This document shows, one piece after another, positions 17,379-25,870 of a stretch of DNA of 36,103 nucleotides. The stretch is from JBBKXJ01 sp037969395 (GTDB taxonomy: Bacteria > Pseudomonadota > Gammaproteobacteria > Pseudomonadales > JAUIET01): NCBI GenBank assembly GCA_037969395.1, contig JBBKXJ010000093.1, positions 1-36,103 of the forward strand, written 5' to 3'. Below the pieces are notes generated by a model, which made no database searches, had not been told where the DNA came from, and worked only from the letters and a program-made list of their open reading frames with translations. Position 1 is the stretch's first letter, and every line of letters begins with the position of its first letter. A program made the position numbers and the translations under genes.

Positions 17379-18170
17379 ATGAGCAAGCTGCGGGCGCGCA
17401 AACGGTTTGGGCAAAACTTCCTTACCGACAGTATGTTTATCGACAAAATCATTGCAGCGCTGCGGATCGCAGCTGACGACCATGTTATCGAAGTAGGGCC
17501 AGGCTACGGTGCGCTTACCGGGCTGTTACTGAGCAGCGGCGCCAGACTGGACGCGATTGAAATTGACCGTGATCTCGCTGCAGTGCTGGCGGAGCGGTTT
17601 GCTGCGCAGGAGCGGTTTACGCTGCATGTGCAGGACGCCCTGCAGTTTGATCTCGCCACCATTGCCACCGCCGCCGGGCACACGCTGCGCATTGTCGGCA
17701 ACCTACCCTACAATATATCCACGCCGCTGCTGTTTCATTTTCTGCAGCAGCGGCAATATATTCGCGATATGCATTTTATGCTGCAAAGCGAGGTGGTTGA
17801 TCGCATCGTTGCAAAGCCTGACAGCAAAGCCTACGGGCGCCTCAGCGTCATGTTGCAATATTATTTTAATACCGAGCGGTTGTTCAAGGTGCCCGCTGCC
17901 GCGTTTCAGCCAGCGCCGAAAGTAGTATCCGCTGTGCTAAGATTGGCGCCACGCGAGCGCAGCCAGGCGGAAGCGGTAGTCTTTGATGACCTGGAACAAC
18001 TGCTCAGGGCTGCATTCCAGCAGCGCCGCAAAACTATTAAGAACAATCTGCGGAGTTTGTTTGATGAAAATGATCTGCAGCGACTCGATATTGACCCTCG
18101 GGCACGGCCTGAAAACTTGCACATGCCGCAGTTTATTCGCCTTGCGCAAGCATTACAGGAACAACAATGA
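17379..18170 (+). CDS. ksgA: 16S rRNA (A1518/A1519) dimethyltransferase KsgA/RsmA
   Basis: KsgA dimethylates two adjacent adenosines near the 3' end of 16S rRNA late in 30S assembly; its loss classically gives kasugamycin resistance. The 263-aa protein has the SAM-binding motif VIEVGPGYGALTGLLL (about residues 36-51), the acidic motif IEIDRDLA and the adenine-pocket motif NLPYNIS. The C-terminal RNA-binding part carries RRKTIKNNLRSLF. The start is ATG 17379. The stop overlaps the apaG start as ATGA, implying coupling. Confidence 0.97.
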   Translation: MSKLRARKRFGQNFLTDSMFIDKIIAALRIAADDHVIEVGPGYGALTGLLLSSGARLDAIEIDRDLAAVLAERFAAQERFTLHVQDALQFDLATIATAAGHTLRIVGNLPYNISTPLLFHFLQQRQYIRDMHFMLQSEVVDRIVAKPDSKAYGRLSVMLQYYFNTERLFKVPAAAFQPAPKVVSAVLRLAPRERSQAEAVVFDDLEQLLRAAFQQRRKTIKNNLRSLFDENDLQRLDIDPRARPENLHMPQFIRLAQALQEQQ

Positions 18171-18547
18171 CGGATAACAAAAGCTGTATGGATATTCGCG
18201 TGGTGACCCAATACGTTGCCGAGCAATCCAATCCCGACGCCGAAGAGTACGTGTTCGCCTACACCATCACCATTACCAATCGCGGCGAGCAGGCAGCGCA
18301 ATTGCTGCGGCGTTACTGGCGCATTACCGATGGTAATAACGACGAGAAAGAGGTGCGCGGCGAAGGCGTGGTCGGTGAACAGCCGCTACTCGGCACGGGT
18401 GAGAGTTATCGCTATACCAGCGGTGCGGTGCTGAAAACGCCGGTGGGCGTGATGCAAGGCAGCTATGAAATGCGCAGCGCCGACGGCGAGACTTTCGACG
18501 CGCCGATTGCAGCATTTTCGCTGGCGTTGCCCAACGCGCTGCATTGA
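18167..18547 (+). CDS. apaG: ApaG, Co2+/Mg2+ efflux-associated protein
   Basis: This is a 126-aa ApaG-fold (FN3-like beta-sandwich) protein. Conserved stretches include YVFAYTITITNRGEQAAQLLRRYW, GEGVVGEQPLL and SGAVLKTPVGVMQGSYEM. The start overlaps the ksgA stop (ATGA). The family is widespread next to ksgA and apaH, and mutants of the Salmonella counterpart are affected in Co2+/Mg2+ handling, but its biochemical role is unsettled. A hairpin repeat follows about 30 bp downstream, which may end this transcription unit. Confidence 0.94.
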   Translation: MTDNKSCMDIRVVTQYVAEQSNPDAEEYVFAYTITITNRGEQAAQLLRRYWRITDGNNDEKEVRGEGVVGEQPLLGTGESYRYTSGAVLKTPVGVMQGSYEMRSADGETFDAPIAAFSLALPNALH

Positions 18548-18577
18548 TTAATGCGTGTATGGAAACGCGCGCTGGCA

Positions 18578-18650
18578 AATTGTTCGCGACTAAAGTTGCT
18601 CCTGCAGGTCGCGTAATTCCTCGTGGCAGCGACTTTAGTCGCGAACAATT
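18578..18650. repeat. Long-armed inverted repeat (REP/MITE-like) between apaG and apaH
   Basis: The left arm, AATTGTTCGCGACTAAAGT at 18578, is exactly complementary to the right arm, ACTTTAGTCGCGAACAATT, ending at 18650. Each is followed inward by the related GCTCCTGCAGG / CCTCGTGGCAGC. The core GCGACTTTAGTCGCGA resembles a family of intergenic repeats I recall from Pseudomonas, Xanthomonas and relatives. No poly-T follows, so it is not a standard terminator, though the transcript would form a strong hairpin. Confidence 0.8.
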
Positions 18651-18701
18651 CGGCGTGCTAAAATTTTGTCTGTGGACGTACACTAACTACTTACTATAAT
18701 C

Positions 18702-19523
18702 ATGGCAAAACGCACCTTTGCAGTTGGTGATATACAGGGTTGCTACGACTCGCTGCGCTGTCTGCTTGACAGCGTGGCTTTCGAGCCGAAACAGGACCGA
18801 CTTTGGGTGGTGGGCGATTTAGTTAATCGCGGCCCGCAGTCACTGGCCACGCTACGCTATTTGAAAGACCTGGGTAAACACGGCAGGTTCGTGCTGGGCA
18901 ATCATGACCTGCATTTGCTGGCAATCGCCAGCGGTACCCAAAAGCTACGTAAAAATGACACCTTCGCCGATGTGCTTGAAGCTCCCGATAGCCCTGAATT
19001 ACTAGCCTGGCTACGCTGCCAGCCATTGCTGTATCACGATGCAAAGCTCGGTTTTACTATGGTGCATGCCGGCATCCCGCCGTGCTGGACATTGGAGCAA
19101 GCGCAACGGCTGGCAGCTGAAGTGGAGCAACGCCTGCAAGGTAAAAAGGCCGATAACTTTTTTGCTCATATGTATGCTGATGGCCCAACCTGCTGGGATG
19201 AAAAACTAACGGGTACCAAACGTTTGCGCTGCATTGTGAACTATCTCACGCGCATGCGTTTTTGCACGGCTGAAGGCAAACTTGATTTGAAAGACAAAGC
19301 CAGCATCGAGTCTTCGCGACCCGGGTATCTCCCATGGTTTCAACATTGCGAGCGACGCATGCAGCAGGAGAAAATCGTATTCGGGCACTGGGCCGCTTTG
19401 CAGGGGAAAGCCAGGCCGAAGAATGTTTATGCGTTAGATACGGGTTGCGTGTGGGGAGGCAAGCTGACGCTGCTGCAGCTCGAAAACGAAAAATTATTCT
19501 CCTGTGACTGCGCATCTCCTTAA
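18702..19523 (+). CDS. apaH: Diadenosine tetraphosphatase ApaH
   Basis: ApaH splits Ap4A symmetrically into two ADP and also acts on NpnN caps of RNA in E. coli. It is a 273-aa calcineurin-type metallophosphatase. The metal-binding motifs are GDIQGCYDSL (about residues 8-17), GDLVNRGPQS (37-46) and GNHDLHLL (65-72), with MVHAGIPPCW and FGHWAALQG further on. The start is ATG 18702. It is separated from apaG by the inverted repeat, so it may have its own promoter. In Pseudomonas glpE lies between apaH and prkA; here that space is non-coding. Confidence 0.97.
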   Translation: MAKRTFAVGDIQGCYDSLRCLLDSVAFEPKQDRLWVVGDLVNRGPQSLATLRYLKDLGKHGRFVLGNHDLHLLAIASGTQKLRKNDTFADVLEAPDSPELLAWLRCQPLLYHDAKLGFTMVHAGIPPCWTLEQAQRLAAEVEQRLQGKKADNFFAHMYADGPTCWDEKLTGTKRLRCIVNYLTRMRFCTAEGKLDLKDKASIESSRPGYLPWFQHCERRMQQEKIVFGHWAALQGKARPKNVYALDTGCVWGGKLTLLQLENEKLFSCDCASP

Positions 19524-19841
19524 AAATTGTAATAATAAATTCTTATATAGAAGCAGCTCTCTAATTTCTTCTGGTTGTTAGAGTAGGGCGTTTTGCTTAA
19601 TTAATAAGCAGAACTCCTCGACTCCGCGCTATAGGGCCGCAATATCAATTCTTTTTTTCGCCCTCCGTCATGCTATCTGCGCGTCAAATAAAGACTGCGC
19701 AATCCCCTCGCTGGCTGTCTTAATAAAAAAAGCTATGCTTATTTATAGAGTTCGATTGCGCTGTGCGATTCACAGGGATAAACTCGAAAGTCGTGTCAGA
19801 GCATTAGTTAACGTAATACTTTAACGAGGATTGTGGACACC
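19524..19841. other. 318-bp intergenic region upstream of prkA
   Basis: No coding sequence is supported here. It is AT-rich, contains a TGCTTA-ATTAA-TAAGCA inverted repeat at 19594-19610 with no poly-T on the expected side, and a candidate stationary-phase promoter at 19733-19739. It probably holds the control region of the prkA-yeaH-spoVR genes. The glpE gene found at this place in Pseudomonas is missing, and I see no remnant of it. Confidence 0.6.
19733..19739 (+). promoter_or_regulatory. Candidate sigma-S-type -10 element for prkA
   Basis: CTATGCT matches the extended -10 preferred by RpoS (CTATACT) at six of seven positions and lies about 100 bp before prkA. E. coli yeaG/yeaH are known to be RpoS-dependent, which is why I note it. 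No clear -35 is visible, as is common for such promoters. Confidence 0.3.
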
Positions 19842-21764
19842 ATGAGCATTTTCGAACGGTATCAAGGGCGCTACGAAGCAACTCAAGAGGAAGAGTATTC
19901 TCTACAGGAGTATCTCGATCTTTGTAAACAAGACCCCGGCATTTACGCCAGTCCCGCCGAACGCTTACTGGCTGCAATTGGTAAGCCGGAAATGGTCGAC
20001 ACCTCGGCCGACGCCAGGCTCAGCCGCATCTTTTCTAACAAAATCATAAAACGCTACAGCGTGTTCAGCGATTTCTTTGGCATGGAAGAGTGCATAGAAC
20101 AAATCGTTTCATATTTTCGTCACGCTGCGCAGGGTCTGGAAGAGAAAAAACAAATTCTGTACTTGCTTGGCCCGGTAGGTGGCGGCAAATCCTCGCTGGC
20201 CGAGAAACTGAAAGAATTGATGGAGAAACAGCCCATTTATGCGCTCAAGGATTCTCCTGTCTTCGAGTCGCCCCTGGGGTTATTTGACCCGCGCGAAGAC
20301 GGCGTTATTTTTGAAGAAGATTATGGCATCCCCCCGCGCTACCTGAAGAGTGTCATGTCACCGTGGGCTACCAAGCGTTTGCACGAGTTCAAAGGCGACA
20401 TCAGCAAATTCAAGGTGGTCAAGCTGCACCCATCCATCCTCGATCAAATTGCCATCACCAAGACTGAACCGGGAGATGAAAATAATCAGGATATCTCTTC
20501 CCTGGTGGGTAAGGTGGATATTCGTATGCTGGAAGATTTTCCGCAGAACGACCCCGACGCCTACAGTTTTTCCGGCGGCCTGTGCAGAGCCAACCAGGGC
20601 TTGATGGAATTCGTCGAAATGTTCAAGGCGCCGATCAAGGTATTGCACCCGCTGCTAACGGCAACCCAGGAGGGTAACTACAACAGCACCGAGGGTTTAG
20701 GCGCCATCCCGTTTGACGGCATCATTCTTGCCCACTCCAACGAGTCGGAGTGGTCGTCATTCAAAAATAATAAAAACAACGAGGCGTTTATCGACCGTGT
20801 TTATATTGTCAAGGTGCCGTATTGCCTGCGCGTATCGGAAGAGATAAAGATTTACGACAAGTTGCTGGAGAACAGCTCTTTAAGCGAATCGCCCTGTGCG
20901 CCCGACACGCTGCGCATGATGGCCCAATTTACGACGTTGTCGCGTCTGGTTGAGCCTGAAAACTCTAATATTTACTCCAAGCTGCGGGTGTACGATGGCG
21001 AAAATTTGAAAGATACTGACCCGAAAGCGAAATCGCAGCAGGAATATCGCGACAATGCTGGTGTCAACGAAGGTATGAATGGTCTGTCGACCCGTTTCGC
21101 GTTTAAGATTTTATCCAAAGTGTTTAACTTCGACCCCACTGAAATAGCCGCCAACCCCGTGCATTTGATGTACGTGATTGAACAGCAAATCGAGCAGGAG
21201 CAATTTCCTTCCGACACGCGAGATAAGTATCTAAGCTTCCTTAAAGAGTTTATCGCACCGCGCTATGTTGAATTTATCGGCAAGGAAATTCAAACGGCGT
21301 ATCTGGAATCGTACTCCGAATACGGGCAGAACATTTTTGATCGCTACGTCACCTACGCAGATTTCTGGATTCAGGACCAGGAATACCGCGATCCCGAAAC
21401 CGGTCAAATTCTCGACCGTGGTGCGCTCAATGAAGAGCTGGAAAAAATCGAGAAGCCGACCGGCATCAGCAATCCCAAAGACTTCCGCAACGAAGTCGTA
21501 AACTTCGTACTGCGTGCGCGTGCTAGCAACGCTGGTAATAATCCCGCCTGGACAAGTTACGAAAAGCTGCGCACCGTGATCGAGAAGAAAATGTTCTCCA
21601 ACACCGAAGACTTGCTGCCGGTTATCTCATTCAATACCAAGTCCAGCGCCGATGATAAAACCAAGCACAGCGAGTTCGTCAAGCGTATGGTTGAGCGCGG
21701 TTACACCGAGAAGCAGGTGCGCCTGTTGTCGGAATGGTATGTACGGGTGCGGAAATCACAGTAG
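19842..21764 (+). CDS. prkA: PrkA/YeaG family AAA+ serine protein kinase
   Basis: This 640-aa protein is very like E. coli YeaG along its whole length. The N-terminal AAA domain carries Walker A LLGPVGGGKSSLAEKL (about residues 107-122). Highly conserved blocks such as AKTEPGDENNQDIS-type (here ITKTEPGDENNQDIS), GLCRANQGLMEF and AHSNESEW follow. The C-terminal PrkA domain includes IGKEIQTAYLESYSEYGQN. Homologues act in stationary phase, nitrogen starvation and stress; B. subtilis PrkA has also been reported as a protease. The ATG at 19842 (MSIFERYQ) matches the E. coli start; a GTG lies nine bases upstream. It is the first gene of prkA-yeaH-spoVR. Confidence 0.96.
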   Translation: MSIFERYQGRYEATQEEEYSLQEYLDLCKQDPGIYASPAERLLAAIGKPEMVDTSADARLSRIFSNKIIKRYSVFSDFFGMEECIEQIVSYFRHAAQGLEEKKQILYLLGPVGGGKSSLAEKLKELMEKQPIYALKDSPVFESPLGLFDPREDGVIFEEDYGIPPRYLKSVMSPWATKRLHEFKGDISKFKVVKLHPSILDQIAITKTEPGDENNQDISSLVGKVDIRMLEDFPQNDPDAYSFSGGLCRANQGLMEFVEMFKAPIKVLHPLLTATQEGNYNSTEGLGAIPFDGIILAHSNESEWSSFKNNKNNEAFIDRVYIVKVPYCLRVSEEIKIYDKLLENSSLSESPCAPDTLRMMAQFTTLSRLVEPENSNIYSKLRVYDGENLKDTDPKAKSQQEYRDNAGVNEGMNGLSTRFAFKILSKVFNFDPTEIAANPVHLMYVIEQQIEQEQFPSDTRDKYLSFLKEFIAPRYVEFIGKEIQTAYLESYSEYGQNIFDRYVTYADFWIQDQEYRDPETGQILDRGALNEELEKIEKPTGISNPKDFRNEVVNFVLRARASNAGNNPAWTSYEKLRTVIEKKMFSNTEDLLPVISFNTKSSADDKTKHSEFVKRMVERGYTEKQVRLLSEWYVRVRKSQ

Positions 21765-21812
21765 CGCTTAAGCCATAAAGCTTAAATAGTGACAGCAGGT
21801 GGAGTTTAGCGC

Positions 21813-23084
21813 GTGAGCTATATAATTGATCGGCGGCCGAACAGTAAGAACAAAAGCACTGTCAATCGGCAGCGTTTTCTGCGCCGCTATAAAAAGCACA
21901 TCAAACGTGCTGTAGAGGACTCTATCTCCGAACGCTCGATTACCGATATTGATCGCGGTGAGAAAATTGCTATTCCAACACGGGATGTGTCAGAACCTAT
22001 ATTCCATCACAGTTCCGGCGGAGAGCGACGTATTATTCATCCTGGAAATAAGGAATTCGTTACAGGTGATCGCATGCCGCGCCCAAAGGGCGGCAGTGGA
22101 GGAGGTGGTTCCCAGGCGAGCGACAGCGGCGAGGGTATGGATGAGTTCCAGTTTCAAATCTCTCACGATGAATTCCTGGAAGTGATGTTTGAAGGGTTGG
22201 AACTGCCTAACCTGGTCAAACGCCAACTTGCCGGCTCGGATGTGTTCAAATCAGTGCGGGCTGGCTACAGCAGTGTCGGCAATCCTAACCAGATTAATAT
22301 TGTGCGCTCCATGCGGGGCGCCCTGGCGCGACGTACCGCGCTGGTGGGCAGGCCGCGCCGCGAGCTGCGCGAAGCACTGAAGGAGTATGAAGAGCTTCAG
22401 CAAGCCGATGCCGCAACGCGTGACCCTGACCGCATGCTGCTGTTAGAGGAGCAAATCAGAAAACTGCGCGCTCGGGTCGGTAGCATACCGTTTCTCGATA
22501 CTTTTGACCTGAAATACAACCTCAATACCAGAGTGCCGTTACCGCGCTCAAAGGCAGTCATGTTTTGCCTGATGGACGTGTCGGGCTCCATGAACCAGGC
22601 AACCAAGGATATTGCCAAACGCTTTTTTATTCTGCTCTACTTATTTCTGCAGCGTAACTACGACCGCACCGAAGTAGTGTTTATTCGCCACCACACCAGC
22701 GCCAAAGAAGTAGACGAAGAAGAGTTTTTCTATTCGCGCGAGACCGGCGGCACCATTGTCTCCAGCGCGCTGCAAATGATGAAGAGCATCATGCACGAGC
22801 GTTATCCGGCGGAGGAGTGGAATATCTATGGTGCGCAGGCTTCCGACGGCGACAATTGGAACGATGACTCGCAAACCTGTTTCAATTTGTTAGTGAACGA
22901 TATCATGCCGCATGTGCAGCATTATTCCTATGTTGAAATTACGCCGCGTGAGCATCAGGCGCTGTGGGAATCTTACTCCCTGGTTAAAGAGCAGTTCAAG
23001 GATTACTTTGCGATCCAGCAGATCATTGACACCCGTGACATTTACCCCGTATTCCGGGAACTGTTTCATAGGAAGGCAGCGTAA
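21813..23084 (+). CDS. yeaH: YeaH/YhbH family protein (DUF444, VWA-like)
   Basis: This 423-aa protein has a Lys/Arg-rich N-terminus (RQRFLRRYKKHIKRAVE), a Gly/Ser linker (GGSGGGGSQASDSGEG, about residues 91-106) and a C-terminal von Willebrand-A-like domain with the metal-site sequence CLMDVSGSMNQ near 250-260. The family almost always accompanies prkA and spoVR, and is thought to work with the kinase, but its molecular role is not defined. The start is GTG 21813 behind AGGTGGAG. The stop overlaps the spoVR start as TAATG, so the two are coupled. Confidence 0.94.
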   Translation: MSYIIDRRPNSKNKSTVNRQRFLRRYKKHIKRAVEDSISERSITDIDRGEKIAIPTRDVSEPIFHHSSGGERRIIHPGNKEFVTGDRMPRPKGGSGGGGSQASDSGEGMDEFQFQISHDEFLEVMFEGLELPNLVKRQLAGSDVFKSVRAGYSSVGNPNQINIVRSMRGALARRTALVGRPRRELREALKEYEELQQADAATRDPDRMLLLEEQIRKLRARVGSIPFLDTFDLKYNLNTRVPLPRSKAVMFCLMDVSGSMNQATKDIAKRFFILLYLFLQRNYDRTEVVFIRHHTSAKEVDEEEFFYSRETGGTIVSSALQMMKSIMHERYPAEEWNIYGAQASDGDNWNDDSQTCFNLLVNDIMPHVQHYSYVEITPREHQALWESYSLVKEQFKDYFAIQQIIDTRDIYPVFRELFHRKAA

Positions 23085-24637
23085 TGCCTGACACTGAGCC
23101 AGTTCGGAAAGAGCCAGAGCAGAAGGTTGCTACAAAGCGTCAGCCTATCTCTACCGACTCTGAATGGAGCTTCGAGCTGATCGAAGAGTACGAAGTGGAA
23201 ATCGCGCGGGTGGCCGAGTCGTTTAAGCTCGATACCTACAAAAACCAGATCGAAGTCATTAGCTCCGAACAAATGATGGACGCCTATGCGTCTTCCGGCA
23301 TGCCGTTGGGGTATCACCACTGGTCTTACGGCAAGCATTTTCTGAGCACTGAGAATAGTTACAAGCGTGGTCAGATGGGGCTGGCGTATGAAATCGTAAT
23401 CAATTCCGATCCATGCATCGCCTATTTAATGGAAGAAAATTCCATGATGATGCAGGCGCTGGTCATCGCGCATGCCAGCTATGGGCACAATTCTTTCTTC
23501 AAAGGCAATTACCTGTTTCGCGCCTGGACCGATGCCGAGTCAATTATTGACTACCTGCTGTTTGCACGCAACTACATTGCCGAATGCGAGCAACGCCACG
23601 GAGTCGACGAAGTGGAGGCAGTACTGGATTCCTGCCATGCGTTAATGAATCACGGCGTTGACCGCTACAAGCGGCCATATCCTATTTCGCCAGCCGAGGA
23701 GAAGCAACGCCAGCAAGAACGCGAAGAACATTTGCAGCGTCAAATCAATCGCCTGTGGCGCACCATTCCGAAAAAGAAAGGCAAGGCAGACGAACTGGAA
23801 GCGGCGCGCTTCCCGTCCGAGCCTCAAGAAAATATTCTCTACTTCCTCGAAAAAAACGCCCCTCTGCTGGAGCCCTGGCAGCGCGAAATATTGCGCATCG
23901 TGCGCAAAATAGGCCAGTACTTTTACCCGCAGCGGCAGACCCAGGTGATGAATGAGGGCTGGGCAACATTTTGGCATTACACCATAATGAACCGCATGTA
24001 CGACGAGGGCTTGGTCAATGAAGGCTTTATGGTGGAGTTTTTACAAACACACACCAATGTGCTGTTCCAGCCAGATTTCGACAGTCCCTACTATAGCGGC
24101 ATGAACCCTTACACCTTGGGTTTTGCCATGATGACTGACATCCGCCGCATCTGCGAAAACCCTACTGCGGAAGATAAGCATTGGTTTCCCAATATCGCCG
24201 GTGCAGATTGGCTGGAAACACTGCACTTCGCCATGCGCAACTTTAAAGACGAAAGCTTCATCCAGCAGTATTTGTCGCCTAAAGTCATTCGAGACCTGAA
24301 ACTGTTCTGCGTGCTTGACGACGACAGCCAGGACGAAATAGAAATTAGCGCCATTCACGACGAGCCGGGTTACCAGTACATTCGCGAAACCCTGGCCGGC
24401 CAATACAACCTCGGCGACCGCGAGCCGAACATACAAATCTACAACGTCGATCGACGCGGTAACCGGGCGCTATACCTGCGCCATTATCAACACAAGCGCA
24501 AACCGCTGGACGATAGCTCCGCCGAAGTGCTCAAACATGTTCATCGCTTGTGGGGTTTTGATGTGCAGCTGGATTCGATACATAACGATGAAGTGACCGC
24601 CAGTTTTCACTGCCCGCCGAAAAACGAAAAAGTCTGA
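23084..24637 (+). CDS. SpoVR family protein (YcgB-like)
   Basis: This 517-aa protein begins at ATG 23084, sharing a base with the yeaH stop. Conserved SpoVR features are visible: MPLGYHHWSYGKHF, AHASYGHNSFFKGNYLF, VMNEGWATFWHYTIMNRMY and MNPYTLGFAMMTDI. The HxxxG and EGWATFWHY elements look metal-site-like, but no activity is established. In B. subtilis SpoVR affects spore cortex; in non-sporing proteobacteria it travels with prkA/yeaH in a stress module. A tandem short-repeat array starts about 10 bp after the stop. Confidence 0.95.
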   Translation: MPDTEPVRKEPEQKVATKRQPISTDSEWSFELIEEYEVEIARVAESFKLDTYKNQIEVISSEQMMDAYASSGMPLGYHHWSYGKHFLSTENSYKRGQMGLAYEIVINSDPCIAYLMEENSMMMQALVIAHASYGHNSFFKGNYLFRAWTDAESIIDYLLFARNYIAECEQRHGVDEVEAVLDSCHALMNHGVDRYKRPYPISPAEEKQRQQEREEHLQRQINRLWRTIPKKKGKADELEAARFPSEPQENILYFLEKNAPLLEPWQREILRIVRKIGQYFYPQRQTQVMNEGWATFWHYTIMNRMYDEGLVNEGFMVEFLQTHTNVLFQPDFDSPYYSGMNPYTLGFAMMTDIRRICENPTAEDKHWFPNIAGADWLETLHFAMRNFKDESFIQQYLSPKVIRDLKLFCVLDDDSQDEIEISAIHDEPGYQYIRETLAGQYNLGDREPNIQIYNVDRRGNRALYLRHYQHKRKPLDDSSAEVLKHVHRLWGFDVQLDSIHNDEVTASFHCPPKNEKV

Positions 24638-24647
24638 GCCACGCTGC

Positions 24648-24724
24648 AACCGACCCTAAGGGGTCAACCGACCCTCTAAGGGGTCAACCGACCCTACTAA
24701 GGGGTCAACCGACCCTAAGGGGTC
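24648..24724. repeat. Four tandem 18-21 bp repeats downstream of spoVR (left arm of transposase element)
   Basis: Four consecutive copies of AACCGACCC-(T, TCT or TACT)-AAGGGGTC occur at 24648, 24666, 24686 and 24707. Only the short central spacer varies (18, 20, 21 and 18 bp). Each copy can form a GACCC/GGGTC hairpin. The last copy runs into the transposase end and provides its stop codon. There are no unique spacers, so it is not a CRISPR array. Confidence 0.85.
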
Positions 24725-25683
24725 AGGTATTGAGTTAATAGCTTTAATTTCTCCATAACCGCTTCATCGTTGTCGCATTCCAGGCGCAGCGATTTAATAT
24801 GTTGGTTTACGCCGCTGCTATGGCTCATACCAAAAGCCTCGGCGATGGCTTGCAACCGGTAGTCGCCAATTTCGCGACATAGGTAAACGGCCATCCAACG
24901 AGCGATGTTCTTACTGTGCCGGCCACGTCGGCTGATGATGATTGACTCAGTGGCAACGTCAAATGCTTGTGACACCGCTGCGACAATTTCATCAATCGCT
25001 GGTATGCGTCCTAAAAGCTTATTAATTTTCGCTTTATCTTCGCTTTGGCTGTTTTTTAGAGCCTCATTTATGAACTTATCGGTGCCTAATATCGGCGCTA
25101 GTCTGGTTTTCGAATAGTACGCTGCAATCTCATCGTCTATACCTTGTTCGACATAGGCGCGATACGCTGAGATTTTTTGTTTACGCCCCAGCAATTCGTG
25201 GGTCAGCTCTTGTGCGAGCCATTGAGGTGCGGACGCCGATCGAGTGTACGCGGGATAGCTGGACCACGCATAATCTTTCAGATGCGGTACCAACGGAGGA
25301 TTAGTTTCGATCGGATTGCGGTGTATATAGCGAGTGAGCGGCAGAAAATACGTATCAGCGTCAACCAGAATCGATTTATACCGTCCTCGAAATAAAGGTC
25401 CGTCGGTATGTCGCAGGCGGTTATATCGCTGCGTGTAAAGTCCATTAATGTGCCGCATACAGCGAGCGAGGTTGGCTCGTGGTGTGCGCAACAGTAAATG
25501 GTAGTGATTTCCCATCAGACAATAGGCGTGGATTTCAAGCCCGAAGCGCCGGCTCGCCTCGCCAAGGGTGTTCAGGAATGCGTGATAGTAATCCGGGCTG
25601 TGAAAAATAGTTTGCCGGCCGCGACCACGATTCATTACGTGATAACAGGCATTTTCGAACTCTATTCGTAGCGGGCGGGGCAT
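24715..25683 (-). CDS. REP-associated tyrosine transposase (RAYT) with DnaA-like C-terminal domain
   Basis: This 322-aa single-strand DNA transposase belongs to the Y1/IS200-like superfamily. The start MPRPLRIEFENACYHVMNRG and the HUH motif GNHYHLLL (His60 and His62) are diagnostic; GPLFRGRYKSI and RYIHRNPIE follow. The catalytic tyrosine is probably in the helix near Tyr112-Tyr119, though Tyr83/87 are alternatives. Residues ~250-310 (SKNIARWMAVYLCREIGDYRLQ... AFGMSHSSGVNQH) resemble the DnaA C-terminal DNA-binding domain, a known add-on in one RAYT group. The gene lies between short repeats sharing AAGGGGTCAGG-A/T-ATTGA in inverted orientation, and its TAG stop (24715-24717) lies in the left repeat. 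It appears intact. RAYTs are usually single-copy, domesticated-looking genes that mobilise REP sequences. Confidence 0.92.
   Translation of the reverse strand: MPRPLRIEFENACYHVMNRGRGRQTIFHSPDYYHAFLNTLGEASRRFGLEIHAYCLMGNHYHLLLRTPRANLARCMRHINGLYTQRYNRLRHTDGPLFRGRYKSILVDADTYFLPLTRYIHRNPIETNPPLVPHLKDYAWSSYPAYTRSASAPQWLAQELTHELLGRKQKISAYRAYVEQGIDDEIAAYYSKTRLAPILGTDKFINEALKNSQSEDKAKINKLLGRIPAIDEIVAAVSQAFDVATESIIISRRGRHSKNIARWMAVYLCREIGDYRLQAIAEAFGMSHSSGVNQHIKSLRLECDNDEAVMEKLKLLTQYLTP
24717..24734 (+). repeat. Left terminal inverted repeat of the RAYT element
   Basis: AAGGGGTCAGGTATTGAG is the inverted counterpart of the right-side repeat (TCAATTCCTGACCCCTT at 25715-25731), with one mismatch over the 17 bp they share. 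The pair brackets the transposase gene. Confidence 0.75.
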
Positions 25684-25707
25684 GCTAAAAGATTAGCCGA
25701 TTTAGTC

Positions 25708-25824
25708 TATATTATCAATTCCTGACCCCTTAAGAGACCCCTTAAGACCCTATATTATCAATTCCTGACCCCTTAACTCTAAAGACCTATTATCAATTCC
25801 TGACCCCTTAACCCTGACCCCTCT
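25708..25824. repeat. Right repeat array of the RAYT element
   Basis: Three copies of ATTATCAATTCCTGACCCC, each followed by TTAA, occur at about 25711, 25754 and 25790. Shorter fragments of the same motif lie between and after them (GACCCCTTAAG at 25736, CCCTGACCCCTC near 25812). The innermost copy is the inverted match of the left end. The array ends 46 bp before the cca start and probably contains the transposase promoter and cca upstream sequence. Confidence 0.8.
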
Positions 25825-25870
25825 TGTGGCTGATTGCTATAATCACTGTTTACCCGCAATAGAGGCAATT

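Noticed and set aside
19594..19610. TGCTTA/TAAGCA inverted repeat as apaH terminator
   Set aside because: The stem is short and AT-rich and no T-run follows on the plus strand.
24648..24724. Possible short CRISPR array
   Set aside because: The repeats are adjacent with only 1-4 variable bases at their centre and no unique spacers, no cas genes are present, and the unit belongs to the neighbouring transposase element.
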